From Deltaproteobacteria bacterium (GTDB lineage Bacteria > Desulfobacterota > Desulfobacteria > Desulfobacterales > ETH-SRB1): 23,972 nt of DNA. The DNA lies in NCBI GenBank assembly GCA_003647525.1, contig QMMZ01000002.1, forward strand, positions 1-23,972. The letters are read 5' to 3'. Positions 8,047-16,390 of this stretch are shown here, one piece after another. The stretch's first letter is position 1. Every line of letters starts with the position of its first letter. Under the pieces are notes generated by a model. It was not told the origin of the DNA, made no database searches, and saw only the letters and a program-made list of their open reading frames with translations. The translations under genes were made by a program, and so were the position numbers.

Positions 8047-8683
8047 TGTCATTTATAAAATCAATATTAAGGCTTCTTTCATGTGCCTTATCCACTATTA
8101 TTGTGTCATATTCGTTCAGATATTTATCGTTCCGGGTCTCGGCCAGAAGAATGCCGTCAGTCATAATCTTTATGAATGAATCCCCGCCGGTTTTATCCTT
8201 GAACCTTATTTTGTAGCCCACAGACCTGCCGAGCTCTTCTCCGAGTTCTTCTGCTATGCGCCTGGCAACTGTTGTGGCGGCGATCCTTCTGGGCTGGGTG
8301 CACCCGATCTTGACGTTAATTCCTCTTCCTGCTGCATTGCAAAACTTTGGTATCTGGGTAGTCTTGCCTGAACCTGTCTCGCCGGAAATTATTAACACCT
8401 GGTTTTTTGAGATCAAATCAATTATTTCATTCTTTTTATCGGTTATTGGAAGACCCGGATTATAAGTTAGCCTGATCAGGTTTTGTTTTCTCCATGACTT
8501 CTTTTTCATAGAAGACTGAAGAAGTTCTTCAAGTCGAGTAAGCTTTGTTTTTAACTTTTCGTCAAATATTTTTTTTGCTTTGGAGCGTTTTATGCGGACA
8601 ATTTCACGCCTTACAGCCTGCCTGTCGGCGCAAAGAGCCTTTGGCAGAAGTGATTCTATTTTTTTTATTTGGTTATTTTTCAT
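8036..8683 (-). pseudogene. hrpA: ATP-dependent RNA helicase HrpA, N-terminal 215 residues only
   Basis: DEAH-box helicases of the HrpA type run to about 1,200-1,300 residues; here only the start remains. LTYNPGLPI, then Walker A GETGSGKTTQIPKF (about 101-114), TQPRRIAATTVARR (about 129-142), GYKIRF and MTDGILL (about 175-180) are clear. The DEAH box reads VDKAH (about 197-201): the catalytic Glu is Lys, which should abolish ATP hydrolysis. Homology stops at NIDFI and a stop follows within six codons. The break is at about 8055, next to the break in the opposing cytochrome gene, so one rearrangement probably truncated both. No good ribosome site is seen. Confidence 0.82.
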
Positions 8684-8773
8684 TTGTAATTTTGAATTTT
8701 TATAACAGTATATAATTTTCTTGAAATATAATTAATTATATCATAGAGATATAAAATTGATAGAAAAATATTT

Positions 8774-8810
8774 ACAGCTACCCAGGTGAATAGGCTGAAG
8801 GCTGAAGCGG
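8774..8810 (+). repeat. Dispersed copy of the 1092/1230 repeat arm
   Basis: This copy begins ACAGCTACCCAGGTGAATAG and continues GCTGAAGGCTGAAG. It matches the right arm at 1230-1263 read on the opposite strand, with a few changes. It has no partner arm nearby, so it is a solitary copy. Confidence 0.7.
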
Positions 8811-8855
8811 ATAAGACTTTATACAAAGCAAAAAATAGTGGAAGAAACTGTATGC

Positions 8856-8961
8856 GTGACTCATAGATATCGTTTACAAGCCAGGTCAGGAAGAGAGGTC
8901 TTATGATACAAGCAAGCGCTCATACATTTTACCGAGCTCTAAGTAGGTATGAGCTTTTTTT
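8856..8961 (+). repeat. Candidate structured RNA/repeat element, copy A
   Basis: Homologous to 11237-11344. Shared blocks include GTGACTCATAGA, TCAGG, GTCTTATGATACAAGCAAG, GCTCAT and GGTATG. Predicted pairings are P1 TCATAGA (8861-8867) with TCTTATGA (8899-8906, one bulge), P2 CC with GG around GTCA inside it, and P3 GCTCATAC (8918-8925) with GTATGAGC (8947-8954) followed by seven T. Copies A and B differ in sequence but keep the pairing in P1 and P3. It matches no riboswitch class I could recognise. It could be a small RNA gene, an untranslated leader with attenuator, or a mobile repeat. It lies about 205 bases before the hybrid kinase. Confidence 0.65.
8918..8961 (+). terminator. Rho-independent-terminator-like hairpin
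   Basis: Eight perfect base pairs (GCTCATAC with GTATGAGC), a 21-base loop, and seven consecutive T. The loop is long, and GAGCTC inside it is self-complementary. This is the 3' end of repeat copy A. Confidence 0.6.
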
Positions 8962-9005
8962 ATTTGATTTTTAAAATAATTATGAAGATCGGAGCGACAT
9001 CATTA

Positions 9006-9043
9006 TTCGACGTTCGACGTTGAATGTTCGATGCTGGACGTTC
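9006..9043. repeat. Degenerate tandem TTCGACGTT-like repeat
   Basis: Three to four imperfect units of TTCGACG/TTCGATG spaced by GTTGAATG or CTGGACG. Similar short intergenic runs occur in many bacterial genomes. No gene and no CRISPR-like spacer pattern. Confidence 0.45.
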
Positions 9044-9167
9044 ATCTTTTACCTAAAATAAGCGTTTAGCCATTAGCTTTTAGCAGTTTTTCGTTCCCAT
9101 GCTCCAGCGTAGGAATGCATATCAAGCCCTTAAACCCATATACGATAATACAGGAGATTGAAAAGAT

Positions 9168-10859
9168 ATGCCGAAAACATACAAAATTCTCATAGTAGAT
9201 GACCGAAGCGTTGACAGACGTCTTATGCGGAAGATGCTGGAGAGCAGCGGCTATAAGGTGCAAGAGGCCGCAGACGGCCGACAGGCCATTGAGTCAGCGC
9301 TGCTTCATAAAGCCGATCTGATCATTTCCGATGCCCTTATGCCGGTAATGGACGGATTTCAGTTTTGCAGAGCGGTGAAGAGTGATAAAGACCTGAATCA
9401 TATCCCCTTCATCTTTTACACGGCCACATATACAGAGGAAAAAGATGAGGAGCTTGCCCTGAAAATGGGAGCAGACAAATTTATTCGAAAGCCGGCTGAA
9501 CCGGATAAATTCATAGAAATCATACAAGGTGTGATCCGGAATATGGAAAAAGGTAAAATAAAACCCGGAAAAGCGGAGTTATGCCCTGAAAAAGAGGTGC
9601 TCAAGCTTTACAATGAACCTTTGGTGGAAAAATTAGAGAAGAAGATGCTGGGCATGGAAAGAGAAATCACCGAGCACAAGCGCACAGAGGAGGAAAGGAA
9701 AAAACTCGAAGAAGAACTTCGGCAGTCCCAAAAGATGGAGGCCATCAGCAGACTTGCTGGCGGCATTGCCCATGACTTCAACAATGTCCTTTACTCAATT
9801 ATCGGATATACAGAGTTGACCATGGACGATGTGCCTGAAGGCAGCCTGGCCAAAAAAAATCTAAAAGAAGTATTTAAAGCTGCCATACGAGCCAAAGACA
9901 TGGTTCGGCAGATACTTGCCTTCAGCCGCAAAGACGATATACAAAAGAAACCTGTCAAGATTCAACCTGTCGTAAAGGATGCGCTCAAACTTCTCAGGTC
10001 CTCAATACCGGCGACTATTGAGATTCGCCAGAGTATTGATGAAGATTGCGGCCATGTCCTGGCTGCTTCGACCCAGATCCACCAGGTAGTTATGAACCTT
10101 GCCACCAATGCATATCAAGCAATGCAGGGAAAAAAAGGGTTATTGGAATTGACGCTCATGGAAGAAGAAATAGGTTCTGATGATTCAGGTCCGGACCTTC
10201 CCCCCGGAACATATCTCAAACTCACTGTAAGCGATACAGGACATGGAATGAATAGTGAGGTTATGGAAAAAATATTTGATCCCTATTTCTCTACAAAAGG
10301 ACCTGGTGAGGGCACCGGAATGGGTCTTGCGGTAGTCCACGGGATTATCAAAAGCCACGGCGGAAATATTACGGTGTACAGCAAACTTGGTGAAGGGACT
10401 ACATTCCATGTCTATTTGCCACTGATTGAAACCAGACCTGTTGAACCGAAAAGCGTACCAGCAGGACTGACTCCAACCGGCACGGAACACATTCTGTTTG
10501 TGGATGATGAAGAGCCTATCGTTCTCATGATACAAAAGATTTTAGAGCGCCTTGGTTATCAGGTCACATCTCGCACAAGTAGTGTGGAGACGTTGGAAGT
10601 GTTTAAAGCCAAACCAGATGAATATGATCTGGTGATCACCGACATGACTATGCCAAATATGACCGGTGTTGAGTTGGCCCCCAGGCTTAGAGAAATCAGG
10701 TCAGATATTCCCATTATCATGTGCACCGGATTCAACGAGACGATAGACGAAGATAAAGCTAAAAACATGGGCATTCTGGCGTATATGATGAAACCTGTTC
10801 TTATAGACGAGATCGCCAAAACCATTCGGAAAGTGCTTGATGAGAAAAAGGAGGAATAA
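9168..10859 (+). CDS. Hybrid sensor histidine kinase, REC-HisKA-HATPase-REC
   Basis: 563 residues. The N-terminal receiver (about 5-125) has D11-D12, phosphoacceptor D55 (ISDALMP), T85 and K108. A charged coiled coil (about 150-188) leads to the HisKA motif QSQKMEAISRLAGGIAHDFN with H202 as phosphoacceptor. The ATPase domain has the N box (MNLATNAYQAM), DTGHGM, and GEGTGMGLAVVHGI. A second receiver (about 443-560) has VDDEE, D492 (ITDMTMP) and a Lys near 541. No membrane segment, PAS or GAF domain is present, so it is cytoplasmic and takes its signal through the first receiver, i.e. a relay. AGGAG precedes the start. The receiver gene at 10863 follows after three bases. All catalytic residues look intact. 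Confidence 0.95.
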   Translation: MPKTYKILIVDDRSVDRRLMRKMLESSGYKVQEAADGRQAIESALLHKADLIISDALMPVMDGFQFCRAVKSDKDLNHIPFIFYTATYTEEKDEELALKMGADKFIRKPAEPDKFIEIIQGVIRNMEKGKIKPGKAELCPEKEVLKLYNEPLVEKLEKKMLGMEREITEHKRTEEERKKLEEELRQSQKMEAISRLAGGIAHDFNNVLYSIIGYTELTMDDVPEGSLAKKNLKEVFKAAIRAKDMVRQILAFSRKDDIQKKPVKIQPVVKDALKLLRSSIPATIEIRQSIDEDCGHVLAASTQIHQVVMNLATNAYQAMQGKKGLLELTLMEEEIGSDDSGPDLPPGTYLKLTVSDTGHGMNSEVMEKIFDPYFSTKGPGEGTGMGLAVVHGIIKSHGGNITVYSKLGEGTTFHVYLPLIETRPVEPKSVPAGLTPTGTEHILFVDDEEPIVLMIQKILERLGYQVTSRTSSVETLEVFKAKPDEYDLVITDMTMPNMTGVELAPRLREIRSDIPIIMCTGFNETIDEDKAKNMGILAYMMKPVLIDEIAKTIRKVLDEKKEE

Positions 10860-10862
10860 TTA

Positions 10863-11228
10863 ATGGCCCGTATTCTTATAATAGACGATGATGAACAATT
10901 ATTGGCTATGCTTCGACAGACGTTAGAACGCGAGGGATATGAAGTTATGGAGGCTTCTGACGGAAACGAGGGGTTAAGACGATATCGAGAAAATCCCACC
11001 GACCTGATTATCACCGACCTGATTATGCCTGAAAAGGAGGGGATGGAGACCATCATGGAACTCCGCCGGGATTTTCCAGATGTCAAGATTATCGCCATAT
11101 CCGGAGGTGGGCGAGTCGATCCATGGCAATATCTGAGTATAGCAAAAAGCTTTGGAGTGCAGTACACATTTGCCAAGCCAATTGAACGCAAAGACCTTTT
11201 AAATGCAGTTCGGGAACTTCTCAAGTAA
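10863..11228 (+). CDS. Single-domain response regulator
   Basis: A 121-residue CheY-like receiver: DDD at 8-10, D52 (IITDLIMP), S/G-rich switch region (IAISGGG) in place of the usual Thr-Ala, and K110 (FAKPI). GGAGG overlaps the 3' end of the hybrid kinase gene and the ATG follows three bases after its stop, so the two are translationally coupled. It is probably the phospho-acceptor or diffusible output of that kinase. No DNA-binding or enzymatic output domain. Repeat copy B starts eight bases after its stop codon. Confidence 0.93.
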   Translation: MARILIIDDDEQLLAMLRQTLEREGYEVMEASDGNEGLRRYRENPTDLIITDLIMPEKEGMETIMELRRDFPDVKIIAISGGGRVDPWQYLSIAKSFGVQYTFAKPIERKDLLNAVRELLK

Positions 11229-11236
11229 ATTTTTAT

Positions 11237-11344
11237 GTGACTCATAGACATCTGAAAACACACAACCCAAGTCAGGGGGAAGAAGTCTTATGATACAAGC
11301 AAGGGCTCATGCGTTATATCAGACAGCTAGGTATGGACTTTTTT
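11237..11344 (+). repeat. Candidate structured RNA/repeat element, copy B
   Basis: Second copy of the 8856-8961 element, here between the receiver gene and the PAS-protein gene. Pairings are P1 TCATAGAC (11242-11249) with GTCTTATGA (11285-11293), P2 CCC (11266-11268) with GGG (11275-11277), and P3 GCTCATGC (11305-11312) with GTATGGAC (11331-11338), then a T-run. The 19-base block GTCTTATGATACAAGCAAG is identical to copy A. The T-run ends 27 bases before the PAS-gene start, so the element sits where a leader attenuator would be. It could equally terminate the upstream transcript. Confidence 0.65.
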
Positions 11345-11345
11345 G
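11305..11345 (+). terminator. Terminator-like hairpin of copy B
   Basis: GCTCATGC pairs with GTATGGAC with two wobble pairs and one mismatch, followed by six T and a G. It is weaker than the corresponding hairpin of copy A, so it may be leaky or regulated. Confidence 0.45.
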
Positions 11346-11370
11346 TTCTTAAGCTCAGGTAAAGGAATGT

Positions 11371-13086
11371 ATGATGGCTGAAAAACCAACGTGCGAAGAA
11401 ATCAATCAAAAAGAGATGTTAACAAAAGCCTCTTTAGCGCAATGGCTGACCACCTTTGATGCCATTAATGACGCTGTCTGTCTTTTGGACATGAATGAAA
11501 AGATCTTACGATGCAACAAGGCAATGGAAAGCCTTCTGAAAAAACCCTCCGAAGAAATAATCGGCAGCACCTGCTGGGAACTTGTACATGGAACGGATAA
11601 ACCTGTAAAAGGGTGCCCAATTGTACGCATGAAAAAGACTCTCCGCAGGGAAACCCTAGTTTTGAAGGTTGATGACAAATGGCTTAATGTCGCTGTCGAT
11701 CCTGTACTAGATGAAACAGGGAATCTTATCAGCGCTGTGTACATTTTAAACGATATAACTCAACGCAAGCGTGCTGAACAGAGTCTTCAGGAAGCAGAAG
11801 CAGAGCTAAGGCACACTATTGAAGTTGTGCCGGGTATCATTGCTAAAGCAAATGCTCATACCGGTTATTTTACACACTGCAATCCGGCTTTGAGTAGCGT
11901 ATTGGGTTTCTCTTCCGAGGAATTCCTGGCACGGCCATTTATCGAGTTTATTCATCCGGACGACCGCCAAAGTACTATCAATGAAGTAGAAAAGCAGCTT
12001 AAGAGTGGCCCGCTTGCTATATTTGAAAACCGCTACATTTGTAAGAACGGAGCTTACAAATGGTTAGAATGGAGGGCAACGGCAGCTGGCGACAAGGGGG
12101 TAGTATATGCTGCCGCCACAGACATCACAGAGCATAAGAAGCTTGAAGATGAGTTACGGCTGTGTGCCGCCATGATGGACAATGTGGCCGAAGGGGTTTG
12201 CCTGATCGGCTTGGACGACCTCCTCATCAAGTGGACCAATGAAAAATTTACGAAAATGTTCGGCTATGATCCCGGGGACATGCTGGGAATGAACGTGGAT
12301 ATCGTCAACGCGCCCACGGAGAGGACACCTGCCGAAACCAGGATATCCATCATGAACGTTCTAAATGAAACCGGGGAATGGCATGGCGAGGTCAAAAACA
12401 TCAAGCGCGACGGAACCCATTTCTGGAGTAGCGCCAACGTTTCCCTCTTCGACCATCCCGAATACGGGAAGGTCATAGTGTCGGTCCATGCCGACATCAC
12501 CGAGTGCAAGAAGGCGGAGGAATTGCTACGGGAGAAAGAATTAAAGTATCGTTCATTGAGTGACGACGTCCTTGATACCTCATCGGTCGGTATTTTTATA
12601 CTTGACTCCGACTTCCGTGTTGTCTGGGTAAATCAGGCGTTGGAACACTACTTTGGCCTGCGAAGGAAGGAAATTATTGGGAAGGATAAGCGGCAACTCA
12701 TCCGGGAGCAGATCAAGGATATCTTTGAGGATTCGGTATGCTTTGCCGAGAAAGTGTTTGCCACGTACGATGATAATACCTATATCGAGCAGTTTGAGTG
12801 CCATATAGTCCCTGACAGCAAACGGGAAGAACGTTGGCTTGAGCATTGGAGCCAGCCCATCCTATCTGGTCTCTATGCTGGTGGCCGTGTAGAGCATTAC
12901 AGCGACATCACCGAGCGCAAACAGACAGAGAAAAAACTCCAAGAAAGAATGAGCGAGCTTGAAACTTTTTATCGTGCTACTCTGGGTCGAGAGGAACGTG
13001 TTATTGAGCTAAAACAAGAGGTGAACGAGTTGTTAGAACAACTTGGTAAAAACAAGAAATATAGAAATTATACCCAAGTTGAATAG
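11371..13086 (+). CDS. Multi-PAS sensory protein without a kinase domain
   Basis: 571 residues with four PAS domains, at about 22-135, 143-258, 262-380 and 388-518. Each ends in the characteristic D-I-T-(E/Q) before a linker helix (NDITQRKRAEQSL, ATDITEHKKLEDEL, ADITECKKAEELL, SDITERKQTEKKL). The C-terminus (about 520-565) is a coiled coil, FYRATLGREERVIELKQEVNELLEQ, of a type that often closes PAS proteins before a kinase. No HisKA or HATPase domain follows, so it probably passes its signal to a partner such as the kinase at 14222. PAS1 carries C68 and C82 in a C-x4-HG...GCP arrangement. Two adjacent ATGs are possible starts; both fit AAAGGAATGT upstream. The FIST gene follows after ten bases. 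Confidence 0.92.
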   Translation: MMAEKPTCEEINQKEMLTKASLAQWLTTFDAINDAVCLLDMNEKILRCNKAMESLLKKPSEEIIGSTCWELVHGTDKPVKGCPIVRMKKTLRRETLVLKVDDKWLNVAVDPVLDETGNLISAVYILNDITQRKRAEQSLQEAEAELRHTIEVVPGIIAKANAHTGYFTHCNPALSSVLGFSSEEFLARPFIEFIHPDDRQSTINEVEKQLKSGPLAIFENRYICKNGAYKWLEWRATAAGDKGVVYAAATDITEHKKLEDELRLCAAMMDNVAEGVCLIGLDDLLIKWTNEKFTKMFGYDPGDMLGMNVDIVNAPTERTPAETRISIMNVLNETGEWHGEVKNIKRDGTHFWSSANVSLFDHPEYGKVIVSVHADITECKKAEELLREKELKYRSLSDDVLDTSSVGIFILDSDFRVVWVNQALEHYFGLRRKEIIGKDKRQLIREQIKDIFEDSVCFAEKVFATYDDNTYIEQFECHIVPDSKREERWLEHWSQPILSGLYAGGRVEHYSDITERKQTEKKLQERMSELETFYRATLGREERVIELKQEVNELLEQLGKNKKYRNYTQVE

Positions 13087-13096
13087 GAGCAAGATC

Positions 13097-14218
13097 ATGT
13101 TTCAAAAAATAAAGTTCTATGATGGGAAAGAACTGCAAGAATGGCAGACATTCCTGAAGGAACTAAGTAAAAACAATGCTAAAGGAATTCTTTTGTTAGT
13201 TGGAGAAGAAACGCCGTTTGATTACAAACAGCTACAACCTCTACTAAAAACAATGGATATTGAAGTATGGGGAGGTATTTTCCCTGAAGTGATCTATAAC
13301 GGCTCGCTGTATAAACAGGGAGTGGTGGGTTGCGCCTTCCAGTCCCCTGTTTCAATTGAAGTGATAAAAGATCTGAGCAAATTCAAAGGTAATTTCTCAG
13401 AAGATTTTGTTATAAAAAATACCCGGACCCTTCTGATCTTTACTAGTGCATATGCAGATAATATTCCAGTGCTTATAGAAACTTTATACGAGAAATATTT
13501 CAAAGAAACAGTGTTTATCGGGGGTAGTGCCGGCAGTATTATAAATATTGATCAGCCATCTTTGTTCACCGAAGATGATTTCTTTGCGGGAGGAGCTATC
13601 ATCGCTGCTGTTGAGGACTTCATATCTGTGGGAATAAACCATGGTTTGCAGCCTATTTCCGAGCCTGCTATTGCCAGCAGTGTGGATAAAAATATTTTAA
13701 AATCAATTAACTGGGAACCGGCCTTTGAATATTACAAAAGGATCGTTGAGCAAGATGCCGGTATCAAGTTAACTACAAATAGTTTCCTTGATCTGGCTAA
13801 ATCGTATCCTCTTGGAATCCTGAAATATGATACTGAAATCATTCTGCGTGTTCCTATAAGTGTTAGTGAAGAAAAGAGCCTTTTATTTGCCAGTGAAATG
13901 CCTGAAAACTCTGTGTTGTTGATTACGAAAGCGTACTCTGATAAATTAATAGCAGCCGCAGGAACAGCCGCCGAACAAGCCAAAATTGCTTTTGAAAGTA
14001 AAAAAAAGATATCCCCGGGCAAAGCTCTAATTGTAGAGTGTCTTGCCAGAGCCTTATTTTTAGAAGACAGATTTAATGATGAGTTAAATATCATTGCAAA
14101 CAAAGCGGGACGTAATGTCTTTCTATTTGGATTGTTAAGTTTAGGCGAAATTGCTTCAACCGGGGATAAATATATTGAACTGTACAATAAGACCATAGTT
14201 ATTGGTATGGGAGAATAA
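13097..14218 (+). CDS. FIST-domain sensory protein
   Basis: A 373-residue protein resembling FIST N plus FIST C proteins, a sensory domain that is inferred to bind small molecules such as amino acids. Typical features are LLLVGEETPFDY, the GGIFPEVIYNG segment, FIGGSAGSI (about 140-148), FAGGAIIAA, GINHGLQPI, and the C-terminal FFxxC-like region, here KALIVECLARALFL, followed by GLLSLGEIAS. No transmembrane segment or signal peptide is seen, so it is cytoplasmic. ATG 13097 is preferred over an upstream in-frame ATG that overlaps the PAS gene, because AGGAGC lies just before it. Only three bases separate it from the hybrid kinase, so it likely provides ligand sensing for that kinase. Confidence 0.85.
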   Translation: MFQKIKFYDGKELQEWQTFLKELSKNNAKGILLLVGEETPFDYKQLQPLLKTMDIEVWGGIFPEVIYNGSLYKQGVVGCAFQSPVSIEVIKDLSKFKGNFSEDFVIKNTRTLLIFTSAYADNIPVLIETLYEKYFKETVFIGGSAGSIINIDQPSLFTEDDFFAGGAIIAAVEDFISVGINHGLQPISEPAIASSVDKNILKSINWEPAFEYYKRIVEQDAGIKLTTNSFLDLAKSYPLGILKYDTEIILRVPISVSEEKSLLFASEMPENSVLLITKAYSDKLIAAAGTAAEQAKIAFESKKKISPGKALIVECLARALFLEDRFNDELNIIANKAGRNVFLFGLLSLGEIASTGDKYIELYNKTIVIGMGE

Positions 14219-14221
14219 CTT

Positions 14222-16390
14222 ATGGAAAAACCAGTGCGATCTTCTTTCCAATACCTCAGTATTTCTTATGAGTGTGCGCTTGCCATTGGTAACAGTTTGA
14301 ACCTTTCAGAAATGCTTCACAAAGTTATTTATACGATTGTGCATAAAACGAATGCTCATCGCGGTATTATCTGGGTCAAAAATGGAGAGAAAAAACTCCA
14401 GCCAGTGGCAAGTGCCGGAATTAATATAGAAGATGTGCTGTCACAAGGCAAAATAAAGGATCTTCGGGATGTTTTAAATCAAATACAAAAAAGCCGGCAA
14501 TTTGTGCTTAGAAACAAAGATGACAAAGATTTTTTGCAGTATTGTCCTGTCCTGACAGAAAAAGAAGAATGCGTATTGATTGTGCCTGTAACCAATGTGG
14601 CGATTCTTCATCTGGTCTATGCCGGCAGGGAAATAGCAGATGAACCTTTAGCAAATCTGCTTGCCGGTCTTTCTATCAAGTTAAGCGTTGCTATAGAAGC
14701 CTGCATAGCTCATAAGAAAATTATTAATGAAGTGCGGGTGAGAGTGGAAGCAGAAGAGAAACTAAAAAAGAAAACAGAGCAACTGATCTCCAGCAAGAAG
14801 GAACTTCAAAGGCTTTATAGAGAATCTGAACAAGCCAGAGAGTCACTGCTGAGCATCTTGGAAGATGTTGCACAAAAAGGAGAGGCATTGCAGGAGAGTG
14901 AAGAGCGTTTAAAGACCACCCTGGATTCCATACAAACAGGAATCGTGGTCATCGATGCAGAAACACACATAATTGTTGATGCCAATCCTGCTGCCATCAG
15001 AATGATAGGAGCCCCTAAAGAACAGATTATAGGTCAGGTGTGTCATAAGTATATCTGCCCTGCGGAAAAGGGAAAGTGTCTGATTACCGATCTTGGACAA
15101 AAAGTGGATAACTCGGAGCATATATTGCTTATGGCAAATGGGAAAAAAGTCCCCATTCTAAAAACTGCTACCACTATCTTCTTGGGTGGTAAACAATGCT
15201 TGCTCGATAGCTTTGTTGATATCACAGAGAAAAAGAAACTCGAAGCCCAGCTCGCTCAGTCCCAAAAGATGGAGGCCGTAGGCACTCTGGCCGGCGGTAT
15301 TGCCCATGATTTTAACAATCTGCTGACCGTCATCATCGGTAATGCCGACTTTGCATTGATGGATGTCATCAAGGATAAATCCTTACGCAATGGAATAGAA
15401 GAAATCAAGAAAGCCGGAAAGAGGGCGGCATCTCTTACCAGCCAGCTTCTTGCCTTCAGCCGTAAGCAGGTGATAAAGCCTGAGGTTATAGATCTGAATA
15501 AAGGGATAAACGAAACAAAAAATATGCTTAAGCGTACGATCGGAGAACATATTGAATTTTTAACGGTTTTAAAACCAGAGCTGTGGAAAGTCTATGCAGA
15601 CTCCGGACAGATTAACCAGATAATCATGAACTTGGTGGTCAATGCCAGAGACGCCATACCACAGGGAGGCAAGCTTACCATTGAAACAGCCAACGCTGTT
15701 CTGGACAAAAACTATTTTCGCGAGCACGGTATTAAAGAGACACCAGGCCATTATGTGATGCTGGCTGTAAGCGATACCGGCAGCGGGATGGACAAAGAAA
15801 CCCAGAAACATATCTTCGAGCCTTTCTTCACCACAAAGGAAGTCGGCAAAGGCACGGGACTGGGCCTGTCCACAGTTTACGGCATTGTCAAGCAAAACAA
15901 TGGCTTTTTCTGGGTTTACAGCGAGCCTGGGAAAGGAACGACATTCAAAGTCTATCTGCCAAAGGTGAAAGGGGATGCAGAGCCGGAGGAAAAAGAACAA
16001 ACCCCGGTGGGCGATCTTAGCGGTTCTGAAATTGTTTTGATTGTGGAGGATGATGATGGTCTTCGGAAATTTGCGCAAGAGGTTCTCCAGAGCTATGGGT
16101 ACAGGGTCATTGTAGCTGAAAATGGTGAAAATGCTTTGAGGGTCAGCAAGGATCACGCGGACCCGATCCACCTGTTGCTAACCGATGTGGTAATGCCCAA
16201 AATGGGCGGGAAGGAACTCGCAGAAAGGCTGCAGCCTCTTTATCCTCAGATAAAAGTGATTTATATGTCAGGATACACGGATAACGCCATTGTTCGTCAC
16301 GGTATTTTAGAGTTGGATCTGAATTTCCTTGAAAAGCCTTTTACGCCGAAAGGCTTGGCGCTCAAAGTGAGGGAGGCGTTGGATGAATGA
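14222..16390 (+). CDS. Hybrid histidine kinase, GAF-like/PAS/HisKA/HATPase/REC
   Basis: 722 residues. A GAF-like domain (about 12-165) and a long coiled coil (about 170-230) precede a PAS domain (about 232-338). The PAS domain has a Cys-rich insert, VCHKYICPAEKGKCLITD. HisKA QSQKMEAVGTLAGGIAHDFN puts the phosphoacceptor at H362. The ATPase has NARDAI, DTGSGMD and GKGTGLGLSTVYGI. A C-terminal receiver has D655 (LTDVVMP) and K705-like EKPF. No membrane segments. GGGAGAAT at the end of the FIST gene serves as ribosome site; the next gene starts inside its stop codon. Since the receiver has no output domain, the signal must pass on to another protein. All active-site residues appear intact. Confidence 0.95.
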   Translation: MEKPVRSSFQYLSISYECALAIGNSLNLSEMLHKVIYTIVHKTNAHRGIIWVKNGEKKLQPVASAGINIEDVLSQGKIKDLRDVLNQIQKSRQFVLRNKDDKDFLQYCPVLTEKEECVLIVPVTNVAILHLVYAGREIADEPLANLLAGLSIKLSVAIEACIAHKKIINEVRVRVEAEEKLKKKTEQLISSKKELQRLYRESEQARESLLSILEDVAQKGEALQESEERLKTTLDSIQTGIVVIDAETHIIVDANPAAIRMIGAPKEQIIGQVCHKYICPAEKGKCLITDLGQKVDNSEHILLMANGKKVPILKTATTIFLGGKQCLLDSFVDITEKKKLEAQLAQSQKMEAVGTLAGGIAHDFNNLLTVIIGNADFALMDVIKDKSLRNGIEEIKKAGKRAASLTSQLLAFSRKQVIKPEVIDLNKGINETKNMLKRTIGEHIEFLTVLKPELWKVYADSGQINQIIMNLVVNARDAIPQGGKLTIETANAVLDKNYFREHGIKETPGHYVMLAVSDTGSGMDKETQKHIFEPFFTTKEVGKGTGLGLSTVYGIVKQNNGFFWVYSEPGKGTTFKVYLPKVKGDAEPEEKEQTPVGDLSGSEIVLIVEDDDGLRKFAQEVLQSYGYRVIVAENGENALRVSKDHADPIHLLLTDVVMPKMGGKELAERLQPLYPQIKVIYMSGYTDNAIVRHGILELDLNFLEKPFTPKGLALKVREALDE

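Larger units (their letters stand above)
8684..9167. other. 484-bp intergenic region packed with repeats
   Basis: No protein gene is recognised. It holds, in order, an AT-rich stretch, a copy of the 1092/1230 repeat arm (8774-8810), a candidate structured element ending in a strong terminator-like hairpin (8856-8961), a degenerate TTCGACGTT repeat (9006-9043), and the ribosome site AGGAG for the hybrid kinase at 9168. Confidence 0.7.

Noticed and set aside
8856..8961. c-di-GMP (GEMM) or other known riboswitch
   Set aside because: GACAGC and GCAAG in copy B are reminiscent, but the tetraloop, the GGGACGCAAAGCC block and overall stem order are missing in both copies.
9006..9043. CRISPR array
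   Set aside because: The units are short and degenerate, with no uniform spacers and no cas genes nearby.
10559..11263. Long minus-strand open frame opposite the kinase and receiver genes
   Set aside because: Ser/Ile-rich composition and no motif; it mirrors conserved receiver-domain coding on the plus strand.
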